Positions 1 through 6,883 of a DNA stretch of 6,883 nucleotides are shown one piece after another. The stretch comes from Oxalobacter formigenes (GTDB lineage: Bacteria; Pseudomonadota; Gammaproteobacteria; Burkholderiales; Burkholderiaceae_D). The translations under genes and the position numbers were made by a program. The DNA is taken from contig JAHYZB010000030.1 of NCBI GenBank assembly GCA_019424645.1, positions 2,465 through 9,347 on the forward strand, written 5' to 3'. The notes below the pieces were generated by a model. It made no database searches and was not told the DNA's origin. It worked only from the letters and a program-made list of their open reading frames with translations. Positions within the stretch are counted from its first letter, which is position 1; every line of letters begins with the position of its first letter.

Positions 1-2
1 GT

Positions 3-1214
3 GGCGGTGCCTTCCTTCTTATTTTTCTGTTGCTTGTTTTTACACTGGGCATTTCATTGATGATTGCCGAAATGCTTGTTGGTTCCGTGACCAAAAAAAG
101 TCCTGTGGGAGCTTATCGAAAGCTTGGCGGTCGTACATGGTCTCTCGTAGGATACATCGGTGTTCTGTGCGGCTTCCTGATTCTGTCTTTTTACAGCGTT
201 GTCGGTGGCTGGACGATTGCTTATATCGTCAAGTCGGTCGATGGTGCAATCCTGACTGCCGATCCCACGGTTTTATCAGGTATTTTCAGTTCGTTCATCG
301 CCGATCCCATGGAACCTCTCTGGTATCATGCCCTGTTCATGGGGGTCACGGCTGGCGTTATTCTGGCAGGTGTGCAAAAAGGTATCGAACAGGTCAGCAA
401 ATACCTGATGATCATGCTGTTTCTGTTGATTCTTGTCCTGATTGGCAGAGCGATTACTTTGCCTGGAGCTATCGATGGCGTCATTACCTTTTTAAATCCT
501 GATTTTTCGAAGGTCAATGCCAAGATGATTATTGAAGCGATGGGACTCGCCTTTTTTTCCATGTCTCTCGGCATGGGATGTATGATTACTTATGGTTCCT
601 ATGCTTCAGACGATACCTATGTGCCTCATTCTGCCGGAAGCGTCATTACACTGTCGACACTGGTCTGTTTCCTGTCGGGTTTGATGGTTTTTCCCGCCGT
701 TTTCGTATTCGGTTTCGATCCTTCCGCCGGACCCGGACTCACTTTTATTACAATGCCTGCCGTGTTCTCACAGATGGGCGGTGGCCAGTTTTTCGGGGTT
801 CTTTTCTTTTTCCTGCTTTTTGTCGCGGCGCTTACCTCTTCCGTTTCCCTGATGGAAGTAGTAGTGAGCTTTTTCATTGATGAGTTCAATTGTCGACGAA
901 CTCCCACGACAATTGTCATGTCTATATTGATGTTCGTTTTAGGTATTGCGGCTTCTCTGTCAATGGGGGTCTGGAATGACTACAAGTTTTTTGGCAAAAA
1001 CTTTTTCGACATTCTCGACTACATCAGTTCCAATCTGATCATGCCTTTCGGAGGAATTATGGTAGCCATTCTGGTCGGATGGAAATCGTGGACACGGGTC
1101 TCGGAACAATTTGCAAACCAGGGCAGAAGCCCATGGTGGCTGCCGTTGCTGAAATGGTTCCTGCGTATTATCGCTCCGGTCATGATTTTTGTGGTATTGC
1201 TTCAGAACCTGTAG
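3..1214 (+). CDS. Sodium-dependent transporter, NSS (SNF) family, 5'-truncated by window edge
   Basis: This is a Na+-coupled secondary transporter of the inner membrane, of the LeuT/MhsT type. The reading frame is already open at the window edge and begins GGAFLLIFLLL, which matches the end of TM1 and start of TM2 in this family (usually NGGGAFL). The true start, with TM1, therefore lies upstream, and the in-frame TTG at 30 is not a start. About 403 residues are visible out of the usual 440 or so. Ten hydrophobic segments are visible, which suggests the 11-helix bacterial form. TM6 carries the family signature FFSMSLGMG followed by ITYGSY (about 550-605). TM8 carries ALTSS (about 828-842), whose Thr-Ser pair corresponds to the Na2-site residues T354/S355 of LeuT. 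The extracellular GPGLTF...MP...F segment before TM8 is also typical. The gene ends with TAG, 43 bp from the end of convergent kdpE. Family substrates are mostly amino acids, but the substrate here cannot be assigned. Family call is sure. Confidence 0.95.
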   Translation, partial: GGAFLLIFLLLVFTLGISLMIAEMLVGSVTKKSPVGAYRKLGGRTWSLVGYIGVLCGFLILSFYSVVGGWTIAYIVKSVDGAILTADPTVLSGIFSSFIADPMEPLWYHALFMGVTAGVILAGVQKGIEQVSKYLMIMLFLLILVLIGRAITLPGAIDGVITFLNPDFSKVNAKMIIEAMGLAFFSMSLGMGCMITYGSYASDDTYVPHSAGSVITLSTLVCFLSGLMVFPAVFVFGFDPSAGPGLTFITMPAVFSQMGGGQFFGVLFFFLLFVAALTSSVSLMEVVVSFFIDEFNCRRTPTTIVMSILMFVLGIAASLSMGVWNDYKFFGKNFFDILDYISSNLIMPFGGIMVAILVGWKSWTRVSEQFANQGRSPWWLPLLKWFLRIIAPVMIFVVLLQNL

Positions 1215-1257
1215 ATAACCTGCATTCCTGCACGCTCGTGGGTACGGTGTCCTCGTC

Positions 1258-1950
1258 TTATCTGGGTTCAGGAACGAAACGGTACCCGATCCCTGCTTCT
1301 GTCACCAGATGCTTTGGCATAGAGGCATTCTTTTCGATTTTTTTCCGCAGGTTGGCCATGTGTACACGAATATAGTGCATGTCTTCGGTGTGGCCCGGTC
1401 CCCATACCGCTTTCAGAAGCTGCTGGTGGGTGACGACCCTGTCTGGTTGTGAAGCCAGAAAGGTCAGTATCCGGTACTCAATGGGAGTGAGGTGAACAGG
1501 TTCGCCATTTTTTTCAACAAAACGGCGCACGGGATCGATACATATATCGGCAAAACGGATGTTCGGATCGTTGTTCGAGCGCTGCTGGCGTCGTAACTGG
1601 GCCCGGACGCGGGCGAGCAATTCTCCTGCTCCGAACGGTTTTTCCAGATAATCATCCGCTCCTGCATCGAGTGCCGAGATTTTATCGTGCTCACTGTTTC
1701 GGGCTGACAGCACAATAACGGGTATTTCCGACCAGTTTCGCAGATCGACAATGAAATCGAGTCCGTCACCATCCGGCAATCCCAGATCAAGGACGACCAG
1801 ATCGGGGCGCCGTGTTCCTGCTTCTATCAGGCCGCGTTTGAGTCCATCGGCCTCGAATACCTCATACCCTTCCGTTTCAAGGGCAAGCCTGACGAACCGG
1901 CGGATATTCGATTCATCTTCGATGGTCAGTATCCGGAGCTTGTTGTCCAT
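1258..1950 (-). CDS. kdpE: KdpE, OmpR/PhoB-family response regulator of the kdp operon
   Basis: KdpE is a cytoplasmic DNA-binding regulator that KdpD phosphorylates under K+ limitation, after which it activates the kdp promoter. The protein has 230 residues (E. coli 225). The receiver domain (about 5-120) has the acidic pair E11/D12, the phospho-acceptor D55 in LDLGLPDGDG, S82 and K104 in EKPFG. The C-terminal winged-helix domain (about 130-227) has LTPIEYRIL, then QLLKAVWG, the recognition-helix region HYIRVHMANLRKKIE, and the wing motif TEAGIGYRF. Similarity to E. coli KdpE as remembered runs along the whole length. The ATG follows the kdpD stop by only 2 nt. Its ribosome site must lie inside the end of kdpD, where only a weak GGA (1960-1962) with a 9-nt spacer is seen, so translation is probably coupled to kdpD. 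It is the last gene of the operon and ends with TAA. The position beside kdpD makes KdpE rather than another OmpR-type regulator nearly certain. Confidence 0.97.
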   Translation of the reverse strand: MDNKLRILTIEDESNIRRFVRLALETEGYEVFEADGLKRGLIEAGTRRPDLVVLDLGLPDGDGLDFIVDLRNWSEIPVIVLSARNSEHDKISALDAGADDYLEKPFGAGELLARVRAQLRRQQRSNNDPNIRFADICIDPVRRFVEKNGEPVHLTPIEYRILTFLASQPDRVVTHQQLLKAVWGPGHTEDMHYIRVHMANLRKKIEKNASMPKHLVTEAGIGYRFVPEPR

Positions 1951-1952
1951 TT

Positions 1953-4643
1953 TTATTTATCCAGAAGATTGTCGGAAATATCGGGAGGAGAAGAAAACGG
2001 CAGCTTCAACGTGAAACGGGCTCCCCCATTGTATCGGCTTTCTCCGTCAATGGAACCCCCATGAGCTTTCATGATGGCTCTGGAAATGGCGAGTCCAAGG
2101 CCGACACCCGGCGTCGCGTTTTCCCTGGCGCCTCTTTCGAATTTTTCGAAAATGGCATTTTCCCTTCCCGGCGGGAGTCCGGGGCCATGATCATCGATGG
2201 TGATAATGACGTTGTCATTCTGGCGGAATCCCCTGATTTCGATGGATGAGTGTGCGGGCGTGTATTTGCATGCATTTTCAAGGATATTGGCAAGTACACG
2301 TTCAATCAGGACGGCATCAATATTGACCAGTGGAAGAATCTCATCCAGATGCACGTTTATCGGACGTTCTTTCAGCAAAGACGAGCACGATGAGAGGGCG
2401 CTTCCGATGACTTCTTCCAGAGGCTGCCATTGCCGGTTCAGTTGTACCGTTCCGGATTCGAGACGTGCCATATCGAGCAGATTATTGACGAGGTCATTCA
2501 TTCTCATTGCAGACTGATGTATGGAATCGATAATTTCTTTATCACTCGCTTTTGCATCGGGACTGGTCAGTTTCAGGGTATCGGCCAGACCCACAAGAGC
2601 TGCCAGAGGCGTCCGGAGATCGTGGGAGATGGCTGAAAGCAGCGAATTACGCAGTTTTTCCGATTCCATCTGGACGACAGTTTTCTGGGCAACATCCAGA
2701 TAGTGAATGCGTTCGATGGAAATGGCGAGCAATGATGCGCAAATATCGAGCAATCTTCTCTGCTCTGGTCCAAGAAAAGTGCCTTCTTCCGGTTCGACAG
2801 CCAGAATACCCCTCAATCGCATGGTCGCTTTCAGCGGAATGACCAGACAGGGACTGGCTGGCAAGGTATCGGTGCCGAGACCTGCCGTATTGCCATGCTC
2901 GAATGCCCACTGCCCCAGTGCCATATTCGGACTGGCGGTCGCCTTGTTCATTTTTTTCAGCTGATCCTTGTCATCGACAATAAACAGGGCGCTTCTTGCA
3001 CCGAATTCGGTATGGAGAAAACGTGCCGCGATTTCAGCGATCTGTTCAACCATTAAAACGCCGGAAAGATCGCGAGACATTTCATACAGGCTGCGTACCC
3101 GTCGTTCACGCTCGGTCGCCGCATTGCCCTGCATTTTAAGATTGGCTGTCAGTTGTCCGATGACAAGAGCGACGAAGAGCATGACTACAAAGGTTATAAT
3201 GAACTGAGCATCACTCACCGCAATAGAAATACGTGGTGGAACAAAGAAAAAATCAAAAAAGAGCACATTGATGAAAGCGGCCAATATCGCCGGCCCCCGA
3301 CCGTATCGCAAGGCAATCCCGGCCACTGCCAGAAGAAACAGCATGACGATGTTGATCAGGTCCAGCAGGCCGATAAGAGGCATGGCGCATAATGCCGTGA
3401 GTGAACAGATCAGGAAGGTAGCCAGATAGTTTTTCCACTCGATCTTGTCGGGTTCGAAGGTGAAATGCGGTTTTGGAATGTGGAACAACGACGATTCCGA
3501 TACCGAGACTTGCAGGATATCGAGATCATCCGCTGCCTGGCCGATTTTTTGTGCAATCGTTTTTTCCCATGGCAGAAACCAGCGTTTTTTGCTTCGTCCC
3601 AGAACGAGTCTGGACAGATTATGGTCTCTTGCATAGCGGATCAGGGCTGAAGCCACATCCGTTGCCGACTGGGTGGCAATCGTTGCACCGAGATTAGCCG
3701 CCAGCTTGAGAACACGTGCTGCCCGTTCATAAAGCGTGCTGTCGTCACTGGATTGTGAGGGTACTTCAACAAAAATGGCATGCCATGGAACACCCAGCTG
3801 GGCGGCCAGCCGGGCGCAATTGCGAATGACTTTCTCGCCGGACTGGTCTGGTTTGACACAGGCCAGAAGCGATTCACGGTTGGGCCACACCGTCGTGCTC
3901 GCGTTTTTCAGGCGGTAAGCCTGCATTTCACCATCAATGCGGTCGGCCGTCCGGCGCAAGGTCAATTCTCGCAGCGCGAGGAGATTACCTTTTCTGAAAA
4001 AATTCCTGGAAGCCAGTTTTGCCTGTTCAGGCAAATACATTTTGCCCTGCTTCAGCCTCAGAATCAGTTCGTCAGGGGGCAGATCCACGACGATGACTTC
4101 TTCTGCATGGTCAAAAATGCGGTCGGGGACTGTTTCGCGAATCGGAATGCCGGTAATACGGGTGACGATGTCATTTAAGCTTTCAAGATGCTGGACGTTC
4201 ATCGTCGTCCAGACATCAATGCCTGCTACAAGGAGTTCTTCGACATCTTGCCAGCGTTTCGGATGGCGGGAACCGGGCACATTGGAATGAGCCAGTTCAT
4301 CCAGAAGAACAAGGGCATTGGGATGGGATTTTCCGAATTCCAGCGCCTGATCAATGTCGAATTCTTCCAGTTCCCGATCCCGATAAAGGATTTTTTTCAG
4401 CGGCTGGTGTGGTAAACCCTCTGTCAACATGGCCGTTTCGGAACGGCCATGTGTTTCGACAATGCCGATGACAAGCGGCACATTCTGTTTCAATGCCTCA
4501 TGAGCTGCTGAAAGCATGGCGTAGGTTTTACCTACACCAGCCGAGGCGCCGAAAAATATTTTCAGGCGTCCTTTTTTCGATTGCGCTTCATCCGCGTTGA
4601 CCTGCTTCAAAAGCAGGTCGGGATCGGGACGTCGATCGCTCAT
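1953..4643 (-). CDS. kdpD: KdpD, sensor histidine kinase for K+ limitation/osmotic stress
   Basis: KdpD is an inner-membrane sensor kinase/phosphatase that controls KdpE. The protein has 896 residues (E. coli 894) with every expected module. The N-terminal KdpD domain has Walker A GASAGVGKT (32-40), VETHGR (62-67), the Walker B-like LVLLDELAHSN (111-121), then PGSRHPKRWQD and NVQHLESLND. A universal-stress-protein-like domain covers about 253-378, with LVLGRSKKRW near its end. Four closely spaced membrane helices cover about 405-502, followed by a GAF-type domain (about 516-648). The kinase core has phospho-acceptor H674 in SAISHDLRTPLAAL, N box ILENACKY (N790), G1 box DDHGPGLP (from 817), F box IFEKFERG, and G2 box GVGLGLA (about 846-852). 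The ATG at 4643 gives a normal N-terminus (MSDRRPDPD), although its ribosome site is weak (GGA at 4656-4658, 12-nt spacer). The gene starts 47 bp after kdpC and ends 2 bp before kdpE. Walker A has Ser where E. coli has Cys, which I regard as ordinary variation. Confidence 0.98.
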   Translation of the reverse strand: MSDRRPDPDLLLKQVNADEAQSKKGRLKIFFGASAGVGKTYAMLSAAHEALKQNVPLVIGIVETHGRSETAMLTEGLPHQPLKKILYRDRELEEFDIDQALEFGKSHPNALVLLDELAHSNVPGSRHPKRWQDVEELLVAGIDVWTTMNVQHLESLNDIVTRITGIPIRETVPDRIFDHAEEVIVVDLPPDELILRLKQGKMYLPEQAKLASRNFFRKGNLLALRELTLRRTADRIDGEMQAYRLKNASTTVWPNRESLLACVKPDQSGEKVIRNCARLAAQLGVPWHAIFVEVPSQSSDDSTLYERAARVLKLAANLGATIATQSATDVASALIRYARDHNLSRLVLGRSKKRWFLPWEKTIAQKIGQAADDLDILQVSVSESSLFHIPKPHFTFEPDKIEWKNYLATFLICSLTALCAMPLIGLLDLINIVMLFLLAVAGIALRYGRGPAILAAFINVLFFDFFFVPPRISIAVSDAQFIITFVVMLFVALVIGQLTANLKMQGNAATERERRVRSLYEMSRDLSGVLMVEQIAEIAARFLHTEFGARSALFIVDDKDQLKKMNKATASPNMALGQWAFEHGNTAGLGTDTLPASPCLVIPLKATMRLRGILAVEPEEGTFLGPEQRRLLDICASLLAISIERIHYLDVAQKTVVQMESEKLRNSLLSAISHDLRTPLAALVGLADTLKLTSPDAKASDKEIIDSIHQSAMRMNDLVNNLLDMARLESGTVQLNRQWQPLEEVIGSALSSCSSLLKERPINVHLDEILPLVNIDAVLIERVLANILENACKYTPAHSSIEIRGFRQNDNVIITIDDHGPGLPPGRENAIFEKFERGARENATPGVGLGLAISRAIMKAHGGSIDGESRYNGGARFTLKLPFSSPPDISDNLLDK

Positions 4644-4690
4644 AAGTGGGTCACATCCATATAAATTATGTCACTGGTTCCCGCTTCACA

Positions 4691-5329
4691 TTATCGGGAA
4701 AGGACCGCAACGGAAATATTACCAGTATCCATATCGTCCAGTGCAAGATTTAACTCAAGCACATTGACCATCGGTTCGCCCAGAAATCCCATCTGTATCC
4801 CTTTCGCATGATTTTCGACCAGATCCTGAATTTTTATTTCCGAAATATTCCGGAGTCGTGCAATTCGTTTGACCTGATAATCGGCTGCTGCCTTGCTGAT
4901 ATGGGGGTCAAGACCGCTGGCGGAACTCGTGACCAGATCGACAGGAATCGGCGTTCCGTTGTCAGGATCGGCCGCTTTGAGTTTTGCAATGCGTTCTTTC
5001 ACGTTGTTCGCCAGTTCCGGATTGGCAGATCCCAGATTGGAACCACCGGATGCTTCGGCATTATATGGATGCGTTGCGGTAGCAGAAGGCCTTCCCCAGA
5101 AATACTTCGGATCGGTAAAGTTCTGTCCGATCAGGCGTGAGCCGACGGGCTGCCCGTTTTTCATAATCAGGCTTCCGTTCGCTTTTTCCGGAAAGACGGA
5201 TTGGGCGATGCCTGTTATCAGGGAAGGATAGAGCAGTCCGGTCACCAGGGTCAGCATCGTGATCAGAATTACAGCGGGATAAAGCGTTTTCATCAAGAAA
5301 GAGAATGTTTTATAAGCCATGTTTTCCAT
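4691..5329 (-). CDS. kdpC: KdpC, accessory subunit of the potassium-transporting KdpFABC ATPase
   Basis: KdpC is a single-span inner-membrane subunit that associates with KdpA and KdpB and is needed for K+-stimulated ATP hydrolysis. With the start chosen here it has 212 residues, starts MENMAYKTF and has one N-terminal membrane helix (about 12-35: PAVILITMLTLVTGLLYPSL). The soluble part shows the family blocks GQNF...YFWGRPSAT, ASGGSNLG, PVDLVTSSASGLDPHIS, AAADYQVKRIA, and GEPMVNVLELNLAL. I chose the ATG at 5329 because AGGAG (5338-5342) lies 8 nt upstream. The longer in-frame start at 5350 (MKTGDTI, 219 residues) overlaps the kdpB stop as ATGA but has no good ribosome site. The gene lies 17 bp after kdpB and 47 bp before kdpD. 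It is somewhat longer than E. coli KdpC (about 190 residues), partly from a tail of about 13 residues after LNLALDD. Identity is certain; the exact start is likely but not proven. Confidence 0.96.
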   Translation of the reverse strand: MENMAYKTFSFLMKTLYPAVILITMLTLVTGLLYPSLITGIAQSVFPEKANGSLIMKNGQPVGSRLIGQNFTDPKYFWGRPSATATHPYNAEASGGSNLGSANPELANNVKERIAKLKAADPDNGTPIPVDLVTSSASGLDPHISKAAADYQVKRIARLRNISEIKIQDLVENHAKGIQMGFLGEPMVNVLELNLALDDMDTGNISVAVLSR

Positions 5330-5337
5330 AATAGTAT

Positions 5338-5342
5338 CTCCT
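5338..5342 (-). promoter_or_regulatory. Shine-Dalgarno site (AGGAG) for kdpC
   Basis: On the minus strand AGGAG is followed by the 8-nt spacer ATACTATT and then ATG at 5329. This is near-ideal spacing and the clearest ribosome-binding site at any of the three gene starts visible in the operon. It favours 5329 over 5350 as the kdpC start. It lies just after the kdpB stop (TGA, 5347-5349), so ribosomes finishing kdpB could restart here. Confidence 0.75.
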
Positions 5343-5346
5343 GTCT

Positions 5347-6883
5347 TCATACCAGATGGGCAAAGGAAAGGAACAAATCGATCAGTTTGATGCCAATGAA
5401 CGGAGTGATAATCCCGCCCAGTCCGTAAACCAGCAGATTGCGGCGTAAAAGCGCTGCGGCGCCTACCGGACGGTATTTGACGCCCTTCAAAGCGAGGGGA
5501 ATCAAAAAGATGATGATGATCGCGTTGAAAATGACGGCACTTAAAATGGCGGAAGCCGGGCTGGCGAGCCTCATCAGATTCAGGGCTTCCAGCTGGGGAT
5601 ACGTTGCCACGAAAGCGGCTGGAACGATGGCGAAATACTTTGCGATATCGTTAGCGATACTGAACGTTGTCAGGGAGCCGCGGGTAATCAGCATTTGCTT
5701 GCCGGTTTCGACAATTTCAATCAGCTTGGTCGGATTGCTGTCCAGATCGACCATATTGCCAGCCTCCTTGGCGGCCTGAGTGCCTGAATTCATGGCAACG
5801 GCTACATCTGCCTGTGCCAGAGCGGGCGCATCGTTTGTGCCATCGCCGGTCATGGCGACAAGTCGTCCTTCAGCCTGATAATCCCGTATCAGTTGAAGTT
5901 TGGTTTCAGGTGTGGCCTCAGCCAGAAAATCGTCAACCCCTGCTTCTGCCGCGATGGCCGCTGCGGTCAGGCGATTATCGCCGGTGATCATGACGGTTTT
6001 GAGGCCCATTTGACGCAATTCGGCAAATCTTTCCTTGATTCTCGTCTTGACGACGTCTTTCAGTTCGACGACACCTAGTGGCTTGCCGTTTTCGGCGACG
6101 ACCAGCGGAGTGCTTCCTGAAAGTGCGACTTCATCGACAATCGACTGGAGTGAAAGAGGAAACGGATTGCCAAGCGCTTCGGTATATTTTTTGATCGCGT
6201 CAGAGGCTCCTTTTCTGATTTTTCGACCATCGGCAAGATCGACTCCGCTCATTCGGGTCTGGGCAGTAAACGGAATGAATTCCGTTTCCTGATCCATTTC
6301 CTTTTTGTCGTTCAGCTGGTATTTTTCTTTTGCCAGTGTGACGATGCTTCGACCTTCCGGTGTTTCATCGGCAAGAGATGCCAGACGGGCTGCATCAGCC
6401 AGCTCAGTTTCGCTTACGCCCGAAACAGGGATGAAACAGCTGGCCTGTCGACTGCCGAGAGTGATCGTTCCGGTTTTATCCAGCAAGAGGACATCGACAT
6501 CCCCCGCAGCTTCGACGGCGCGCCCCGAGGTGGCAATGACGTTGGCTTGCATCAGGCGACTCATGCCGGCGACGCCTATTGCCGAAAGCAAACCGGCAAT
6601 CGTCGTCGGGATCAGGCAGACCAGCAGTGCGACCAGTACGATGAGGCTGACAGGATGTCCCATACCGGATTGAAGTACGGAAAATTTCGAAAAGGGCAGC
6701 AAGGTGACGACAACTCCGAGGAACACAATCGTCAGGGCAACCAGAAGAATCGTCAGGGCGATTTCATTTGGTGTTTTCTGGCGTTTTGCGTTTTCGACCA
6801 TGGCGATCATCCGGTCGACGAAAGTTTCGCCGGGATTGACTGTGACCTTGACAACGATGCAGTCGGACAATACTTTTGTGCCG
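5347..6883 (-). CDS. kdpB: KdpB, catalytic P-type ATPase subunit of the K+ transporter, 5'-truncated by window edge
   Basis: KdpB is the ATP-hydrolysing subunit of KdpFABC in the inner membrane. It is autophosphorylated on an Asp and drives K+ import through KdpA. About 511 residues are visible and the frame is open at the right edge (GTKVLSDCIVVKVTVNPGETF), so roughly the first 170 residues, including the TGES actuator loop, are missing. The in-frame TTG at 6870 is not a start, because E. coli KdpB has the same GT-VLSD sequence mid-protein. Visible landmarks in order are DRMIAMVENA, TM3-TM4 with the CLIPTTIAGLLSA turn, the phosphorylation site LLLDKTGTIT (Asp codon 6478-6480), the nucleotide-binding domain with FTAQTRMSG and RKGASDAI, the MITGDNRLTA motif, and the hinge MTGDGTNDAPALAQAD. 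The C-terminal helices include SIANDIAKYF, which keeps the Asp and Lys known to matter in KdpB (D583/K586 of E. coli). It ends with TGA; kdpC follows. kdpA is expected just outside the window. Confidence 0.98.
   Translation of the reverse strand, partial: GTKVLSDCIVVKVTVNPGETFVDRMIAMVENAKRQKTPNEIALTILLVALTIVFLGVVVTLLPFSKFSVLQSGMGHPVSLIVLVALLVCLIPTTIAGLLSAIGVAGMSRLMQANVIATSGRAVEAAGDVDVLLLDKTGTITLGSRQASCFIPVSGVSETELADAARLASLADETPEGRSIVTLAKEKYQLNDKKEMDQETEFIPFTAQTRMSGVDLADGRKIRKGASDAIKKYTEALGNPFPLSLQSIVDEVALSGSTPLVVAENGKPLGVVELKDVVKTRIKERFAELRQMGLKTVMITGDNRLTAAAIAAEAGVDDFLAEATPETKLQLIRDYQAEGRLVAMTGDGTNDAPALAQADVAVAMNSGTQAAKEAGNMVDLDSNPTKLIEIVETGKQMLITRGSLTTFSIANDIAKYFAIVPAAFVATYPQLEALNLMRLASPASAILSAVIFNAIIIIFLIPLALKGVKYRPVGAAALLRRNLLVYGLGGIITPFIGIKLIDLFLSFAHLV

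Noticed and set aside
30..32. TTG at 30 as the start of the NSS transporter, and likewise TTG at 6868-6870 as the start of kdpB
   Set aside because: Both frames are open to the window edge and the residues before these codons match conserved mid-protein sequence (GGAFLLIF and GTKV), so both genes are cut by the window rather than starting there.
137..502. 121-residue open frame on the plus strand in another frame of the NSS gene
   Set aside because: The product is rich in Arg, Cys, Trp and Ser with no domain or ribosome site, while the NSS frame in the same bases has clear membrane helices and family motifs.
1309..1350. ATGC-TTTG-GCAT stem followed by T-rich sequence as a plus-strand terminator for the NSS gene inside kdpE
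   Set aside because: The stem is only 4 bp, the T-run starts too far downstream, and the bases are explained by kdpE coding sequence.
3780..4178. 132-residue open frame on the plus strand inside kdpD
   Set aside because: It runs antisense to a fully conserved part of KdpD, its translation shows no recognisable motif, and many such frames occur across the operon. It is a shadow of the real gene.
4665..4670. CATAAT on the minus strand upstream of kdpD as the -10 of an internal kdpDE promoter
   Set aside because: It matches TATAAT at five of six positions, but no -35-like hexamer lies 16-18 bp upstream (ATAATG, TAATGT, AATGTG). A/T-rich gaps give such matches by chance.
4644..4690. Possible hairpin or operator in the kdpC-kdpD gap (two copies of GTGAC on the minus strand)
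   Set aside because: The copies are direct, not inverted, only 5 bp long, and do not form a stem or a recognisable operator.

Overview
The window holds the back half of a potassium-uptake operon on the minus strand and the end of an unrelated transporter gene on the plus strand. Reading the minus strand from the right edge leftwards, the order is kdpB (5' end cut by the window), kdpC, kdpD, kdpE. This is the classic kdpABCDE layout, and kdpA (and kdpF if present) would lie beyond position 6883. Converging on kdpE from the left is a neurotransmitter:sodium symporter (NSS) family gene whose 5' end is cut by the left edge. Coding density is very high: the gaps are 43 bp (NSS/kdpE, convergent), 2 bp (kdpE/kdpD), 47 bp (kdpD/kdpC) and 17 bp (kdpC/kdpB, using the favoured kdpC start).

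The sequence suggests a Gram-negative proteobacterium. All four Kdp proteins resemble the E. coli proteins along their whole length, and the start of KdpD (RPDPDLLLKQ, then LKIFFGASAGVGKTYAML) resembles betaproteobacterial (Burkholderiales) versions as I remember them. Base composition looks close to half G+C, lower than in most Burkholderia. A moderate-GC member such as an Oxalobacter relative would fit, but this is a low-confidence guess from memory, not a database result.

The Kdp genes work together. KdpB is the P-type ATPase subunit that drives K+ transport through the KdpFABC complex, and KdpC is the single-span accessory subunit. KdpD is the membrane sensor kinase for K+ limitation and osmotic stress, and KdpE is the OmpR-type response regulator that switches on the operon promoter. 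The key residues visible in each protein (DKTGT and GDGTND in KdpB; H674 and the ATP-binding boxes in KdpD; D55 in KdpE) are intact, so the system looks functional. The NSS gene encodes a Na+-coupled amino-acid-type transporter with the 11-helix architecture common in bacteria. Its substrate cannot be read from the sequence, and I see no functional link to Kdp.

I found no previously undescribed system here. The remaining points of interest are small: the choice of kdpC start, a KdpC C-terminal tail, a six-codon ORF overlapping the kdpD start, and the lack of an obvious terminator between the two convergent genes.
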